Translations under genes and position numbers: made by a program
In this document: piece after piece, positions 57,197 through 64,000 of the stretch
Layout of the letters: each line of letters starts with the position of its first letter
Position numbering within the stretch: position 1 is the stretch's first letter
The notes under the pieces: generated by a model
What the model was told of the DNA's origin: nothing
Database searches by the model: none
Seen by the model: the letters and a program-made list of their open reading frames with translations, nothing else
Assembly: GCA_050187875.1 (NCBI GenBank)
Contig: JBFWXB010000019.1
Location: 1-64,000, forward strand
DNA from: JAFKKS01 sp050187875
GTDB lineage: Bacteria; Pseudomonadota; Alphaproteobacteria; Rhizobiales; Xanthobacteraceae
DNA: 64,000 nucleotides
Direction of reading: 5' to 3'

Positions 57197-59293
57197 TCAA
57201 CCGAGCGCGATCGGCTTTAACCAGACACGGTTATCGTGCACGGCCGCCCCGCCGTAAGGCGCGATGGAGTCCGCCCCGACGAGCGTATTGATGCCCTTGC
57301 CGTCTTCATAGGCGTGGTTTGGCCAGATCGACTCCGCGATCAACACGCCGCGCCGCACGCCGTCGAACACACGAGCATGGATGCGCACCTCGCCCCGCCG
57401 ATTGCCGAGCACGACCTTGTCGCCATCGCTCACGCCATAGGCCTTGGCGTCGTCAGGGTGGATCATGACCTCCGGGCGCTTTTCGCGCGCAAGCGAGGTC
57501 GGCGTCTCATTGAACGTCGAGTTCAAGAAACTGCGCGCCGGCGACGTGGCCAGGCGGAACGGACATTCGTCCGTCGCCTCCTCGATCACCGTCCAGTGAT
57601 CGGGCAATACGGGCATCTGCGCAACCGGCCCGCAATGATAGGGGCTGCGGAACGGCACCGTCGGCCACTCCGGCTTGAAGCGGAACTTGCCGTCCGGCCA
57701 GGCGAAGCCCTTCGTGTAATGCGCCGTCTCGAAATCGGGCTGGCAATCGATCCAGCGATCCTTCTCCAGATCCTCGAGCGTGCCCCATCCCGACTTCTGC
57801 AGCGTCCAGTCGATCAATTCGCGCGGCGACATGTCGAAGCCTGGATGCTTCGCCCCGACACGTTTTGCGAGACCGCAAATGACATCGTGATTGGAACCGC
57901 ATGCACCGGGCGCATCGATCAGCTTCGGCCCAAGGATGATGTATTGATGCCCGCCGCCCTGGTAGACGTCGTCATGTTCCATGAACATCGTCGCCGGCAG
58001 AACGATGTCGGCCATCGCCGCGGTTTCGGTCATGAACTGTTCGTGCACGCAGACGAACAGGTCATCGCGGGCGAAGCCGCGCTTCACCTTCTCCTGTTCC
58101 GGGCACACCGAAACTGGATTGGTGTTTTGGATGAGCAGCGCACTCACCGGCGGGCCGTCCATGAGCGCGTCACGCTCGCCCACGAGAATGGGCCCCATGC
58201 GGGACTGGTCGAGCGCACGGATCGAGCGGTCGATCACATCGATCCCCTCGATCATCGTCTTGTTCCAGTGATAGATCGCGCCGTTGTTGTGGAACGCGCC
58301 GCCGCCCTCGTAGCGCCATGAGCCGCGCACCGCGGCAATGCAGCTCGCAGCGTGCATATTGGCGGCGCCGTTGCGTGAGCGCGAGAAGCCGTAGCCGAGC
58401 CGCAGATAGGTGCGCGGATTGTCGGCGATCAGCTTGGCGAAAGCTTCGATCGTCGCCACATCGCAACCCGTGATCCGCGACGCCCATTGCGGATCACGGG
58501 TCTTGAGATGCGCTTCGAGCTCGTCCGGCGCGTCGGTGAAATCGCGCAGGAATTCGCGGTCCGCCTTGCCGTCGCGGAACAGGCAATGCATGACCGCGCA
58601 GGCGAGCGCCCCGTCGGTGCCGGGGCGGACCAGGACCGGCAAGTCCGCCTGCTCCATCGTGCCGTTCATATAGACGTCGACGGCGACGATCTTGGCGCCG
58701 CGCTCCTTCCGCGCGCGCACCGCATGCGTCATCACGTTGATCTGCGTGTTCACCGGATTGGTGCCCCAGATCACGACGACGTCCGCACGCGCCATCTCGC
58801 GCGGATCGGGTCCCGCTAGCCGTCCGGTGCCGGCGATGAACCCCGTCCACGCCGGGTTGACGCAAATGGTGGAATGGAAGCCGGAATATTTCTTCGCATG
58901 ACGCAAACGGTTGATGCCGTCGCGCATCACCAGACCCATGGTGCCGGCATAGTAGTAGGGCCACACCGCTTCGCTGCCGAGCCGCTGCTCGACGCGAAGA
59001 AAATTCTCCGCGACGATGTCGAGCGCGTCCTCCCACCCGATCGGCGCGAACTCGCCCGAGCCTTTCTCGCCGATGCGGCGCAGCGGCTGCGTCAGGCGGT
59101 CGGGGTGATGGATCCGCTCGGCATAGCGCCCAACCTTCGCGCACACGACGCCGGCGGTATAGGCATTGTCCTCGGCGCCGCGGACGCGGCCGATCGTCCG
59201 GCTGTCGATGACCTCGACTTCGAGCGCGCATGTGGACGGGCAATCATGCGGGCACGCGGACGCGCGGATGTCGATCTGCACGGGCTTGTTCAT
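57197..59293 (-). CDS. molybdopterin-dependent oxidoreductase
   Basis: This 698-aa enzyme of the DMSO reductase/formate dehydrogenase family has an N-terminal iron-sulfur motif in CPHDCPSTCALEVEV, with the fourth Cys in GVVCAKVGRY. Cofactor-binding segments are VVIWGTNPVNTQINVM, VRPGTDGALACAVMH and NTNPVSVCPEQEKVKRGF, and the C-terminal MGD-binding barrel (VMIHPDDAKAYGVSDGDKVV) is complete. There is no Tat leader, so it is cytoplasmic. The substrate is not fixed; its closest style is the BisC/FdhA-like single-subunit group. It is followed on the other side by terC. Confidence 0.92.
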   Translation of the reverse strand: MNKPVQIDIRASACPHDCPSTCALEVEVIDSRTIGRVRGAEDNAYTAGVVCAKVGRYAERIHHPDRLTQPLRRIGEKGSGEFAPIGWEDALDIVAENFLRVEQRLGSEAVWPYYYAGTMGLVMRDGINRLRHAKKYSGFHSTICVNPAWTGFIAGTGRLAGPDPREMARADVVVIWGTNPVNTQINVMTHAVRARKERGAKIVAVDVYMNGTMEQADLPVLVRPGTDGALACAVMHCLFRDGKADREFLRDFTDAPDELEAHLKTRDPQWASRITGCDVATIEAFAKLIADNPRTYLRLGYGFSRSRNGAANMHAASCIAAVRGSWRYEGGGAFHNNGAIYHWNKTMIEGIDVIDRSIRALDQSRMGPILVGERDALMDGPPVSALLIQNTNPVSVCPEQEKVKRGFARDDLFVCVHEQFMTETAAMADIVLPATMFMEHDDVYQGGGHQYIILGPKLIDAPGACGSNHDVICGLAKRVGAKHPGFDMSPRELIDWTLQKSGWGTLEDLEKDRWIDCQPDFETAHYTKGFAWPDGKFRFKPEWPTVPFRSPYHCGPVAQMPVLPDHWTVIEEATDECPFRLATSPARSFLNSTFNETPTSLAREKRPEVMIHPDDAKAYGVSDGDKVVLGNRRGEVRIHARVFDGVRRGVLIAESIWPNHAYEDGKGINTLVGADSIAPYGGAAVHDNRVWLKPIALG

Positions 59294-59329
59294 ACGTCGT
59301 CGCGACTCCGTATGGATATCGGGCGCGGC

Positions 59330-60043
59330 TCAGGCCTGCTCGACCGACTGCCGCCGCCCTAGCACGTAACCTAACCCGACCACCAAGGCTGCGCCACAGC
59401 CTGCGGCCCAATAGAGCAATTTATGCGCTGTCGCTGCGCCAAGCCAGGTGATGGTGGCCGGATCCTCGGCGATGATCTCTCCGGCGATCCAGCCAAGAAG
59501 CGCCGCGCCCGCCCAGACGAGAATCGGAAACCGGGTGAGAACGGCCGTGAGCAGCGCCGCGCCGGCGACGATCATCGGCACGCTGACAATGAGTCCGAAA
59601 ATAATCAGCACCATGTCGCCGCCCGCAGCGGCCGCAATGGCGATGACGTTGTCGAGGCTCATGATGATATCGGCGACCGCGACAATGCGCACCGCGCGCC
59701 AGATATTGTGCCCGGCCTCGATGGAGTTTTCGTCCTGCTCCTCGGGGATCAGCAGCTTGACCGCGATCCACAGGAGCGCCACGCCGCCGATGATCTTCAG
59801 ATAGGGGAACGCCATCACCTGCGCGACGACGAGGGTGAAGATGATGCGCAAAAGCACGGCCGCGCCGGCGCCCAGCAAGATGCCCCATCGACGCTCGCGC
59901 GGCGCCAGCGTGCGGCACGCCAACGCGATCACGACCGCGTTGTCGCCGGAGAGAAGAATGTTGATCCAGATGATCTTGCCTGCCGCGAGCCAGAACTGCG
60001 GCTGCATCATCTCGGTGATGTTGAAATTCAGATGCAGGTCCAA
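59330..60043 (-). CDS. TerC-family membrane protein
   Basis: This 237-aa protein has seven hydrophobic helices and the family's two acidic metal-site motifs, ILLSGDNAVVIALACRTL and IIMSLDNVIAIAAAAGGD. TerC homologues export manganese or calcium or assist metal loading of exported enzymes. The frame opens with TTG (60043); ATG 60007 or 60010 would remove the first eleven or twelve residues. About 177 bp upstream hold no gene, and I did not recognise a manganese riboswitch there. Confidence 0.88.
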   Translation of the reverse strand: MDLHLNFNITEMMQPQFWLAAGKIIWINILLSGDNAVVIALACRTLAPRERRWGILLGAGAAVLLRIIFTLVVAQVMAFPYLKIIGGVALLWIAVKLLIPEEQDENSIEAGHNIWRAVRIVAVADIIMSLDNVIAIAAAAGGDMVLIIFGLIVSVPMIVAGAALLTAVLTRFPILVWAGAALLGWIAGEIIAEDPATITWLGAATAHKLLYWAAGCGAALVVGLGYVLGRRQSVEQA

Positions 60044-60220
60044 CGCGCCACGTCCCCATGCGGCCGCGTGTCCTGCATAAGACAGGCCACAGCCTTATCG
60101 TTACGATTGAGACGCGCCGCCGCGAAATCGGACCGCTGCCGACCGCGCCGACGCGCCATTAAACGAGGACGCGACCCTAACTTGCCGGACGGCTTATGCA
60201 AGCCGCCGAAAGTCTTGTTC

Positions 60221-60643
60221 CTATCCGACAATCTCGTTGCCGGAAAAGAACTGGGCGATCTCGACCGCTGCGGTTTCCGTGGCATCGGACCCGTGCACCG
60301 AGTTTTCGCCCATCGAGCGCGCATGCAACTTGCGGATGGTGCCGTCGGCGGCCTTCGCCGGGTCGGTGGCGCCCATGATCTCGCGATACTTCGCGACGGC
60401 GCCCTCCCCTTCGAGCACCTGCACGACGACCGGCCCCGAGATCATGAAATCGACGAGCTCGCCGAAAAAGGGCCGCGCGCGGTGAACGGCGTAGAAGGTC
60501 TCCGCCTGCTCGCGCGTCATACGCACGCGCTTCTGGGCGACGATCCGCAGGCCCGCTTTCTCGATGAGGGCGTTGACGGCGCCGGTCAGGTTCCGCGCCG
60601 TCGCGTCAGGCTTGATGATCGAAAAGGTCCGCTCGACGACCAT
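60221..60643 (-). CDS. ndk: nucleoside diphosphate kinase
   Basis: This 140-aa enzyme keeps NTP and dNTP pools balanced. It has the start MVVERTFSIIKPDATARNLT and the active-site histidine motif NSVHGSDATETAAVEIAQFF. The length is normal. ATG 60643 follows AAGGAG. Confidence 0.97.
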   Translation of the reverse strand: MVVERTFSIIKPDATARNLTGAVNALIEKAGLRIVAQKRVRMTREQAETFYAVHRARPFFGELVDFMISGPVVVQVLEGEGAVAKYREIMGATDPAKAADGTIRKLHARSMGENSVHGSDATETAAVEIAQFFSGNEIVG

Positions 60644-60969
60644 GCGCCGCTCCTTATTTTCCAATTTTCCAATTTCGGGAAGTCGCGCGCTTATAGCGGT
60701 GCGGCGAAACAAATCAAGGCACTCGATGCGGAGCGGGAGTCGTAATCGCGTTGTTTCACGCTGGTTTCTTGAATGTTGCGACGAAAGAAATATAAGCCGC
60801 AAATATTTCGCTTACAGAAATACAGATGAACAAGAATTCACGTCCGCGAATTCTGGCGGATACTGACATTTTTCTCGCTCGATGAGTGAACGTAAATCCG
60901 ATCCACGGCGACAGATTGGTCCGGGCGCGCATGAAGCGCGTTCCGCAAACCTCGAACAGGAGACCAAGC
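60644..60969. other. A/T-rich intergenic region between ndk and the His-rich protein gene
   Basis: No gene is found in these 326 bp. The middle (about 60775-60880) is clearly A/T-rich compared with the window and must hold the promoter of the gene at 60970. A short tandem ttttccaattttccaattt near 60656-60674 is next to the ndk start. Confidence 0.4.
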
Positions 60970-61215
60970 ATGTTCCGTAAGTTCGCCGTCGCACTCGCCG
61001 CCGTTGCAGCCCTCGGTGTCACGGCGCTCTCCGCGGCCGACGCCTCCGCGAAGGGCTGGGGCAAGGGGTGGGGCGGAGGCTTCCATCATCACCACCACCA
61101 CGGCCATTTCCGCCATTTCGGCCGCTTCGGCTTCTATGGCGCCACGGCCTATGCGGTGCCGGATTGCTACCAGGTCATTACGCGGCGCGGCTTCATCCGT
61201 ACCGTCTGCTACTGA
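60970..61215 (+). CDS. small exported Gly/His-rich protein
   Basis: This 81-aa protein has a signal peptide (MFRKFAVALAAVAALGVTAL, cleavage likely after ADASA), then GWGKGWGGGFHHHHHHGHFR, a natural run of six histidines, an aromatic stretch FGRFGFYGATAYAV and two cysteines (PDCYQVITRRGF, then VCY). It could bind metal ions in the periplasm. I know no named family. ATG 60970 follows AGGAG. A terminator follows. Confidence 0.78.
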   Translation: MFRKFAVALAAVAALGVTALSAADASAKGWGKGWGGGFHHHHHHGHFRHFGRFGFYGATAYAVPDCYQVITRRGFIRTVCY

Positions 61216-61287
61216 TCCGCGGAGCTTCTGCGTGATCGCGAGCGGCCCCGGCCTCGCCTGAGGTCGGGGTCCGCCTCGCAAGCCGTC

Positions 61288-61305
61288 GCGCGCGTGGCCG
61301 CGCGC
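61288..61305 (+). terminator. terminator after the His-rich protein gene
   Basis: A GCGCGCG/CGCGCGC stem with a four-base loop, flanked by a further GCCG/CGGC pair, is followed by ggcctttcgttttg. Confidence 0.6.
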
Positions 61306-61355
61306 GGCCTTTCGTTTTGAGGCACAATGGATTGTCGCCTCGAACGGAGAACCGC

Positions 61356-61883
61356 ATGAAGCCGCGCTACGTCATGTTTGCTGCCTATAACCAATGGGCC
61401 AACGCGCACATCTACGCCGCGGCGGCAAAGCTTTCCGACGCCGACTATCGCGCGGACCGGGGCGCCTTTTTCCGCTCCGTGCATGGCACGCTCAACCATA
61501 TGCTCGTCGCCGATCGCGTGTGGATGTATCGCTTCACCGGCGAAGGCACGCCGCCCGCGGCGCTCGATACGATCCTGCACGACGATCTCGACGCGCTGCG
61601 CGCCGATCGCATCAAGGAAGACGAGCGGGTCATCCGCTGGGTCGACGGCTTGGACGACGCGCATATCGCCGGCGAGTTCGAATACAAGACGATCACTAAT
61701 CCGACGCGCATCGCCCAGCCGCTGCATTTCGCGCTCGACCACTTCTTCAATCACCAGGCGCACCATCGCGGCCAACTGCACTGCCTGCTGACAGGCGCCG
61801 CCGGCAAGGCCGCGGGGCCGGTTCTCGACTTGATCGCGTTCCAGCGCGAGGCCGGCTTCGGCGGGGCGCGCAAGGTCGGCTGA
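61356..61883 (+). CDS. DinB-family protein
   Basis: This 175-aa four-helix-bundle protein has metal-binding histidines in RSVHGTLNHMLVADRVWMYR and HFFNHQAHHRGQLHCLLTG. The DinB/YfiT superfamily includes thiol-dependent transferases such as bacillithiol transferases, but the role in Proteobacteria is unknown. ATG 61356 is in a good context (GGAGAACCGC), and the first residues MKPRYVMFAAYNQWANAHIY are family-like. No LexA box is seen upstream. Confidence 0.9.
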   Translation: MKPRYVMFAAYNQWANAHIYAAAAKLSDADYRADRGAFFRSVHGTLNHMLVADRVWMYRFTGEGTPPAALDTILHDDLDALRADRIKEDERVIRWVDGLDDAHIAGEFEYKTITNPTRIAQPLHFALDHFFNHQAHHRGQLHCLLTGAAGKAAGPVLDLIAFQREAGFGGARKVG

Positions 61884-61927
61884 TCGGCGGCGCTTGCGCG
61901 ACCGCACCGCTCCCGCCAAAAGAGCGC

Positions 61928-63826
61928 ATGCTCGTCTTCGACCGCCTATCCATTCGCGTCGCCAGCCGCCTCCTCATCGATGAGGCGTCCGCCCAGATTC
62001 CGCCCGGCGCGCGTGTCGGTCTCGTCGGCCGCAACGGAACGGGCAAGACCACATTGTTCCGCGCCATCGACGGCGAGATCGGGATCGAAAGCGGCACGAT
62101 CGATATCCCGCGGCGCTTCCGCATCGGCCGCATGGCGCAGGAAGCGCCCGACGGTCCCGAACCGCTGATCGATGTCGTCCTCGCAGCCGATACCGAGCGC
62201 ACTGCCCTCCTCGCCGAAGCGGACCATGCGCGCGATCCAGAACGCATCGCCGAGGTTCAAACGCGCCTAGCCGATATCGCGGCCCATTCCGCGCCCGCCC
62301 GCGCCGCCGCGATTCTCGCCGGTCTCGGCTTCTCCGCCGCGGACCAGTTGCGCCCATGTCAAGAGTTCTCGGGCGGCTGGCGTATGCGCGTCGCTCTGGC
62401 GGCGGCCCTGTTCGCGGCGCCGGACGTCTTGCTCCTCGACGAGCCGACCAACTATCTCGATCTCGAAGGCGCGCTGTGGCTCAAGGCGCATATCGCGCGC
62501 TACCCGCGCACCGTCATCCTCATCAGCCACGACCGCGATCTGCTCGACAGCGCCGTCGATCACATCCTGCATCTCGACCGTGGCAAGCTGACGCTATACC
62601 GCGGCGGCTATACGAGCTTCGAGCGGCAGCGGCGCGAGCGGCTGATCCTCGACGCGAAGCTCGCGCGCCAGCGAGACCTGCAGCGCAAGCACCTCCAGAG
62701 CTTCGTCGACCGCTTCCGCGCCAAGGCCTCGAAGGCGAAACAGGCGCAGTCGCGCCTGAAAATGATCGCGCGGCTCGAACCCTCGGAAGCCCTTGTTGTC
62801 GACGACGTGCTGCCGATCCGCATTCCCGATCCGGCCAAGGTTTTGTCGCCACCGATCATTGCGCTGGACGACGTTTCGGTCGGGTACGAAGCCGGAAAGC
62901 CGATCCTCAAACGGCTCTCGCTGCGGATCGACGACGACGATCGCATCGCGCTGCTCGGTGCGAACGGCAACGGCAAGTCGACATTCGCCAAGCTCATCGC
63001 CGACCGGCTGGCGCCGATGCAAGGGCGCGTGACACGCGCCGACAAGCTTTCCGTCGGCTATTTCGCGCAGCATCAGCTCGACGAGCTCAATCCCGTAAAG
63101 AGCGCCTATGACCATTTTCGCGAGCTGCTGCCGGACGCAGCGGAATCGGCCGTCCGCGCCCGCGCCGGCGCTGTCGGCTTCTCCGGCGGACGCGCCGACA
63201 CGGCGGCCGGCGACCTTTCCGGCGGCGAGAAAGCGCGCCTCATGCTAGGGCTCGCAACGATCGCCGGCCCGCATCTCGTCATTCTCGACGAGCCGACCAA
63301 CCATCTCGACATCGACAGCCGCGCCGCGCTGATCGAGGCGCTCAACGACTATAGCGGCGCGGTCATCCTGATTTCGCACGATCGTTATCTTCTCGAAGCG
63401 TGCGCCGATCGCCTCTGGCGCGTCGCCGACGGGTCCGTTGCGCCGTTCGAGGGCGACATCGAAGACTACAGCCGTCTCGTCGTGAACGGTGCACGCGAGA
63501 GCGCGAATGGAGCGACGCGCGAAACAAGCGGCCGCGACTCGCGCGCCGCCGTTCGCCGCGCGGCGGCCGAAAAGCGCAGCGAGCTCGCACCGCTGCGCCG
63601 TCAGATTGCCGCGATCGAAAAGGAGATGGCGCGTCTCTCGACGGAGATCGCGCGCGTCGATCAAGCTCTGGGCGACGGCACTCTCTTCGCGCGCGATCCT
63701 GCGCAAGCGGCGACGCTCGCCAAGACCCGCAGTGACTGCGCCACCGCCTTGCATGCTGCGGAGACGGAATGGCTCGAGGCGAGTGCGCGATATGAAACGG
63801 AGATGGCCGACGCGGCGGCCTTATGA
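61928..63826 (+). CDS. ABC-F family ATP-binding protein
   Basis: This 632-aa soluble protein has two ABC domains and no membrane segment. The first Walker A is GLVGRNGTGKTTLFR with signature CQEFSGGWRMRVALA, and the second is LLGANGNGKSTFAKL with signature AAGDLSGGEKARLMLGLATI. A linker rich in Arg/Lys (about 240-290) and a C-terminal coiled coil (about 550-625) follow the Uup/YheS pattern. ABC-F proteins act on the ribosome, resolving stalls or protecting against antibiotics. It overlaps the converging partial gene by three to six bases. Confidence 0.92.
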   Translation: MLVFDRLSIRVASRLLIDEASAQIPPGARVGLVGRNGTGKTTLFRAIDGEIGIESGTIDIPRRFRIGRMAQEAPDGPEPLIDVVLAADTERTALLAEADHARDPERIAEVQTRLADIAAHSAPARAAAILAGLGFSAADQLRPCQEFSGGWRMRVALAAALFAAPDVLLLDEPTNYLDLEGALWLKAHIARYPRTVILISHDRDLLDSAVDHILHLDRGKLTLYRGGYTSFERQRRERLILDAKLARQRDLQRKHLQSFVDRFRAKASKAKQAQSRLKMIARLEPSEALVVDDVLPIRIPDPAKVLSPPIIALDDVSVGYEAGKPILKRLSLRIDDDDRIALLGANGNGKSTFAKLIADRLAPMQGRVTRADKLSVGYFAQHQLDELNPVKSAYDHFRELLPDAAESAVRARAGAVGFSGGRADTAAGDLSGGEKARLMLGLATIAGPHLVILDEPTNHLDIDSRAALIEALNDYSGAVILISHDRYLLEACADRLWRVADGSVAPFEGDIEDYSRLVVNGARESANGATRETSGRDSRAAVRRAAAEKRSELAPLRRQIAAIEKEMARLSTEIARVDQALGDGTLFARDPAQAATLAKTRSDCATALHAAETEWLEASARYETEMADAAAL

Positions 63827-64000
63827 CGGCGCCGGCGCCGCTTTCGGCTTACGTTTGCGCGGCGGCGGTTTCGCTGGCTTAGGCGGCGGCGGAACGCCTT
63901 CGACGGACGTCAACGCCCCTGACGTGAAGCGGTAAATGCCGGCGCGGTCGCCTGTCGGGTATGTGATGACCGCGGTGCGCTCGCCGCGCTCATTCGTGCC
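63821..64000 (-). CDS. C-terminal part of a gene that continues beyond the right edge
   Basis: A minus-strand frame is open from the window edge to a TAA at 63823-63821 and encodes 59 residues. It begins GTNERGERTAVITYPTGDRA, continues GIYRFTSGALTSVEG and ends in a Pro/Lys-rich tail (PPPPKPAKPPPRKRKPKAAP). Codon use fits, and it closely faces the ABC-F gene. Too little is visible to name a family. Confidence 0.6.
   Translation of the reverse strand, partial: GTNERGERTAVITYPTGDRAGIYRFTSGALTSVEGVPPPPKPAKPPPRKRKPKAAPAPS

Noticed and set aside
57236..58321. 361-codon plus-strand frame over the molybdopterin oxidoreductase
   Set aside because: Shadow frame; the opposite strand encodes a complete, clearly conserved enzyme.

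Overview
The window is about 64 kb of GC-rich chromosome from an alphaproteobacterium, most likely a member of the Hyphomicrobiales/Rhizobiales. The evidence is a set of genes and orders typical of that group: an RNase E with a large acidic, His-rich insert in its S1 domain; aroQ-accB-accC-aat followed by a DUF2155 protein and an NDUFA12-type complex I protein; a B12-dependent NrdJ; hdaA next to purM-purN and ppk-ppx; and aspS next to rnd. CtrA-, LexA- and sigma-EcfG-type sites of alphaproteobacterial form are also present. The species cannot be named from the sequence alone. I see no rRNA, tRNA or CRISPR array.

Layout. 0-16.7 kb: rne, an aldolase/dehydrogenase fusion, an HtrA-like protease, an aminotransferase with a DUF1275 membrane protein, a DsbA-like protein, a YbdK-type ligase, then the fatty-acid start genes (accB, accC) with aroQ and aat, a DUF2155 protein and NDUFA12. 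16.7-18.8 kb: a small accessory cassette of apparently lower GC (tcmP plus a phage Gp37/Gp68-family gene). It is bracketed by an intact KTSC-domain gene and a truncated copy of the same gene's 5' end, and the Gp37/Gp68 promoter carries a perfect alphaproteobacterial SOS box. 19.4-23.3 kb: nrdJ, whose coding sequence has absorbed two dispersed repeats. 23.3-28 kb: a repeat-rich stretch with small genes (toxin-antitoxin pair, small membrane proteins, a frameshifted GIY-YIG nuclease inside a 33-bp inverted repeat, clpS, msrB). 28-36.5 kb: a stress-flavoured block (baeRF/host-attachment protein, flavin reductase, haloacid dehalogenase, PsiF-like, tautomerase, GlsB/YeaQ, dienelactone hydrolase, glutathione peroxidase, DoxX) in which three perfect GGAAC-N16/17-CGTT promoters occur within 4.6 kb. 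One of them drives a probable small RNA. 36.5-64 kb: mostly housekeeping genes (PfkB kinase, speD-speE, maeB, aspS, rnd, ppk-ppx, hdaA, purM-purN, cspA, a molybdopterin oxidoreductase, terC, ndk, an ABC-F protein).

At least four families of dispersed palindromic repeats are scattered through the window, mostly between genes: A, gtcattgccgggcttgac type; B, gtcatgcccgcgaaagcggg type; C, gtcattccgg...cggaatgac type; D, gtagg...gggttgagc type. They also sit between accB and accC and between speD and speE, flank the GIY-YIG gene, and lie inside nrdJ. The most promising leads are the SOS-controlled TcmP/Gp37-Gp68 cassette with its KTSC duplication, the in-frame repeat insertions in NrdJ, the GIY-YIG gene framed by repeats, and the sigma-EcfG small RNA.
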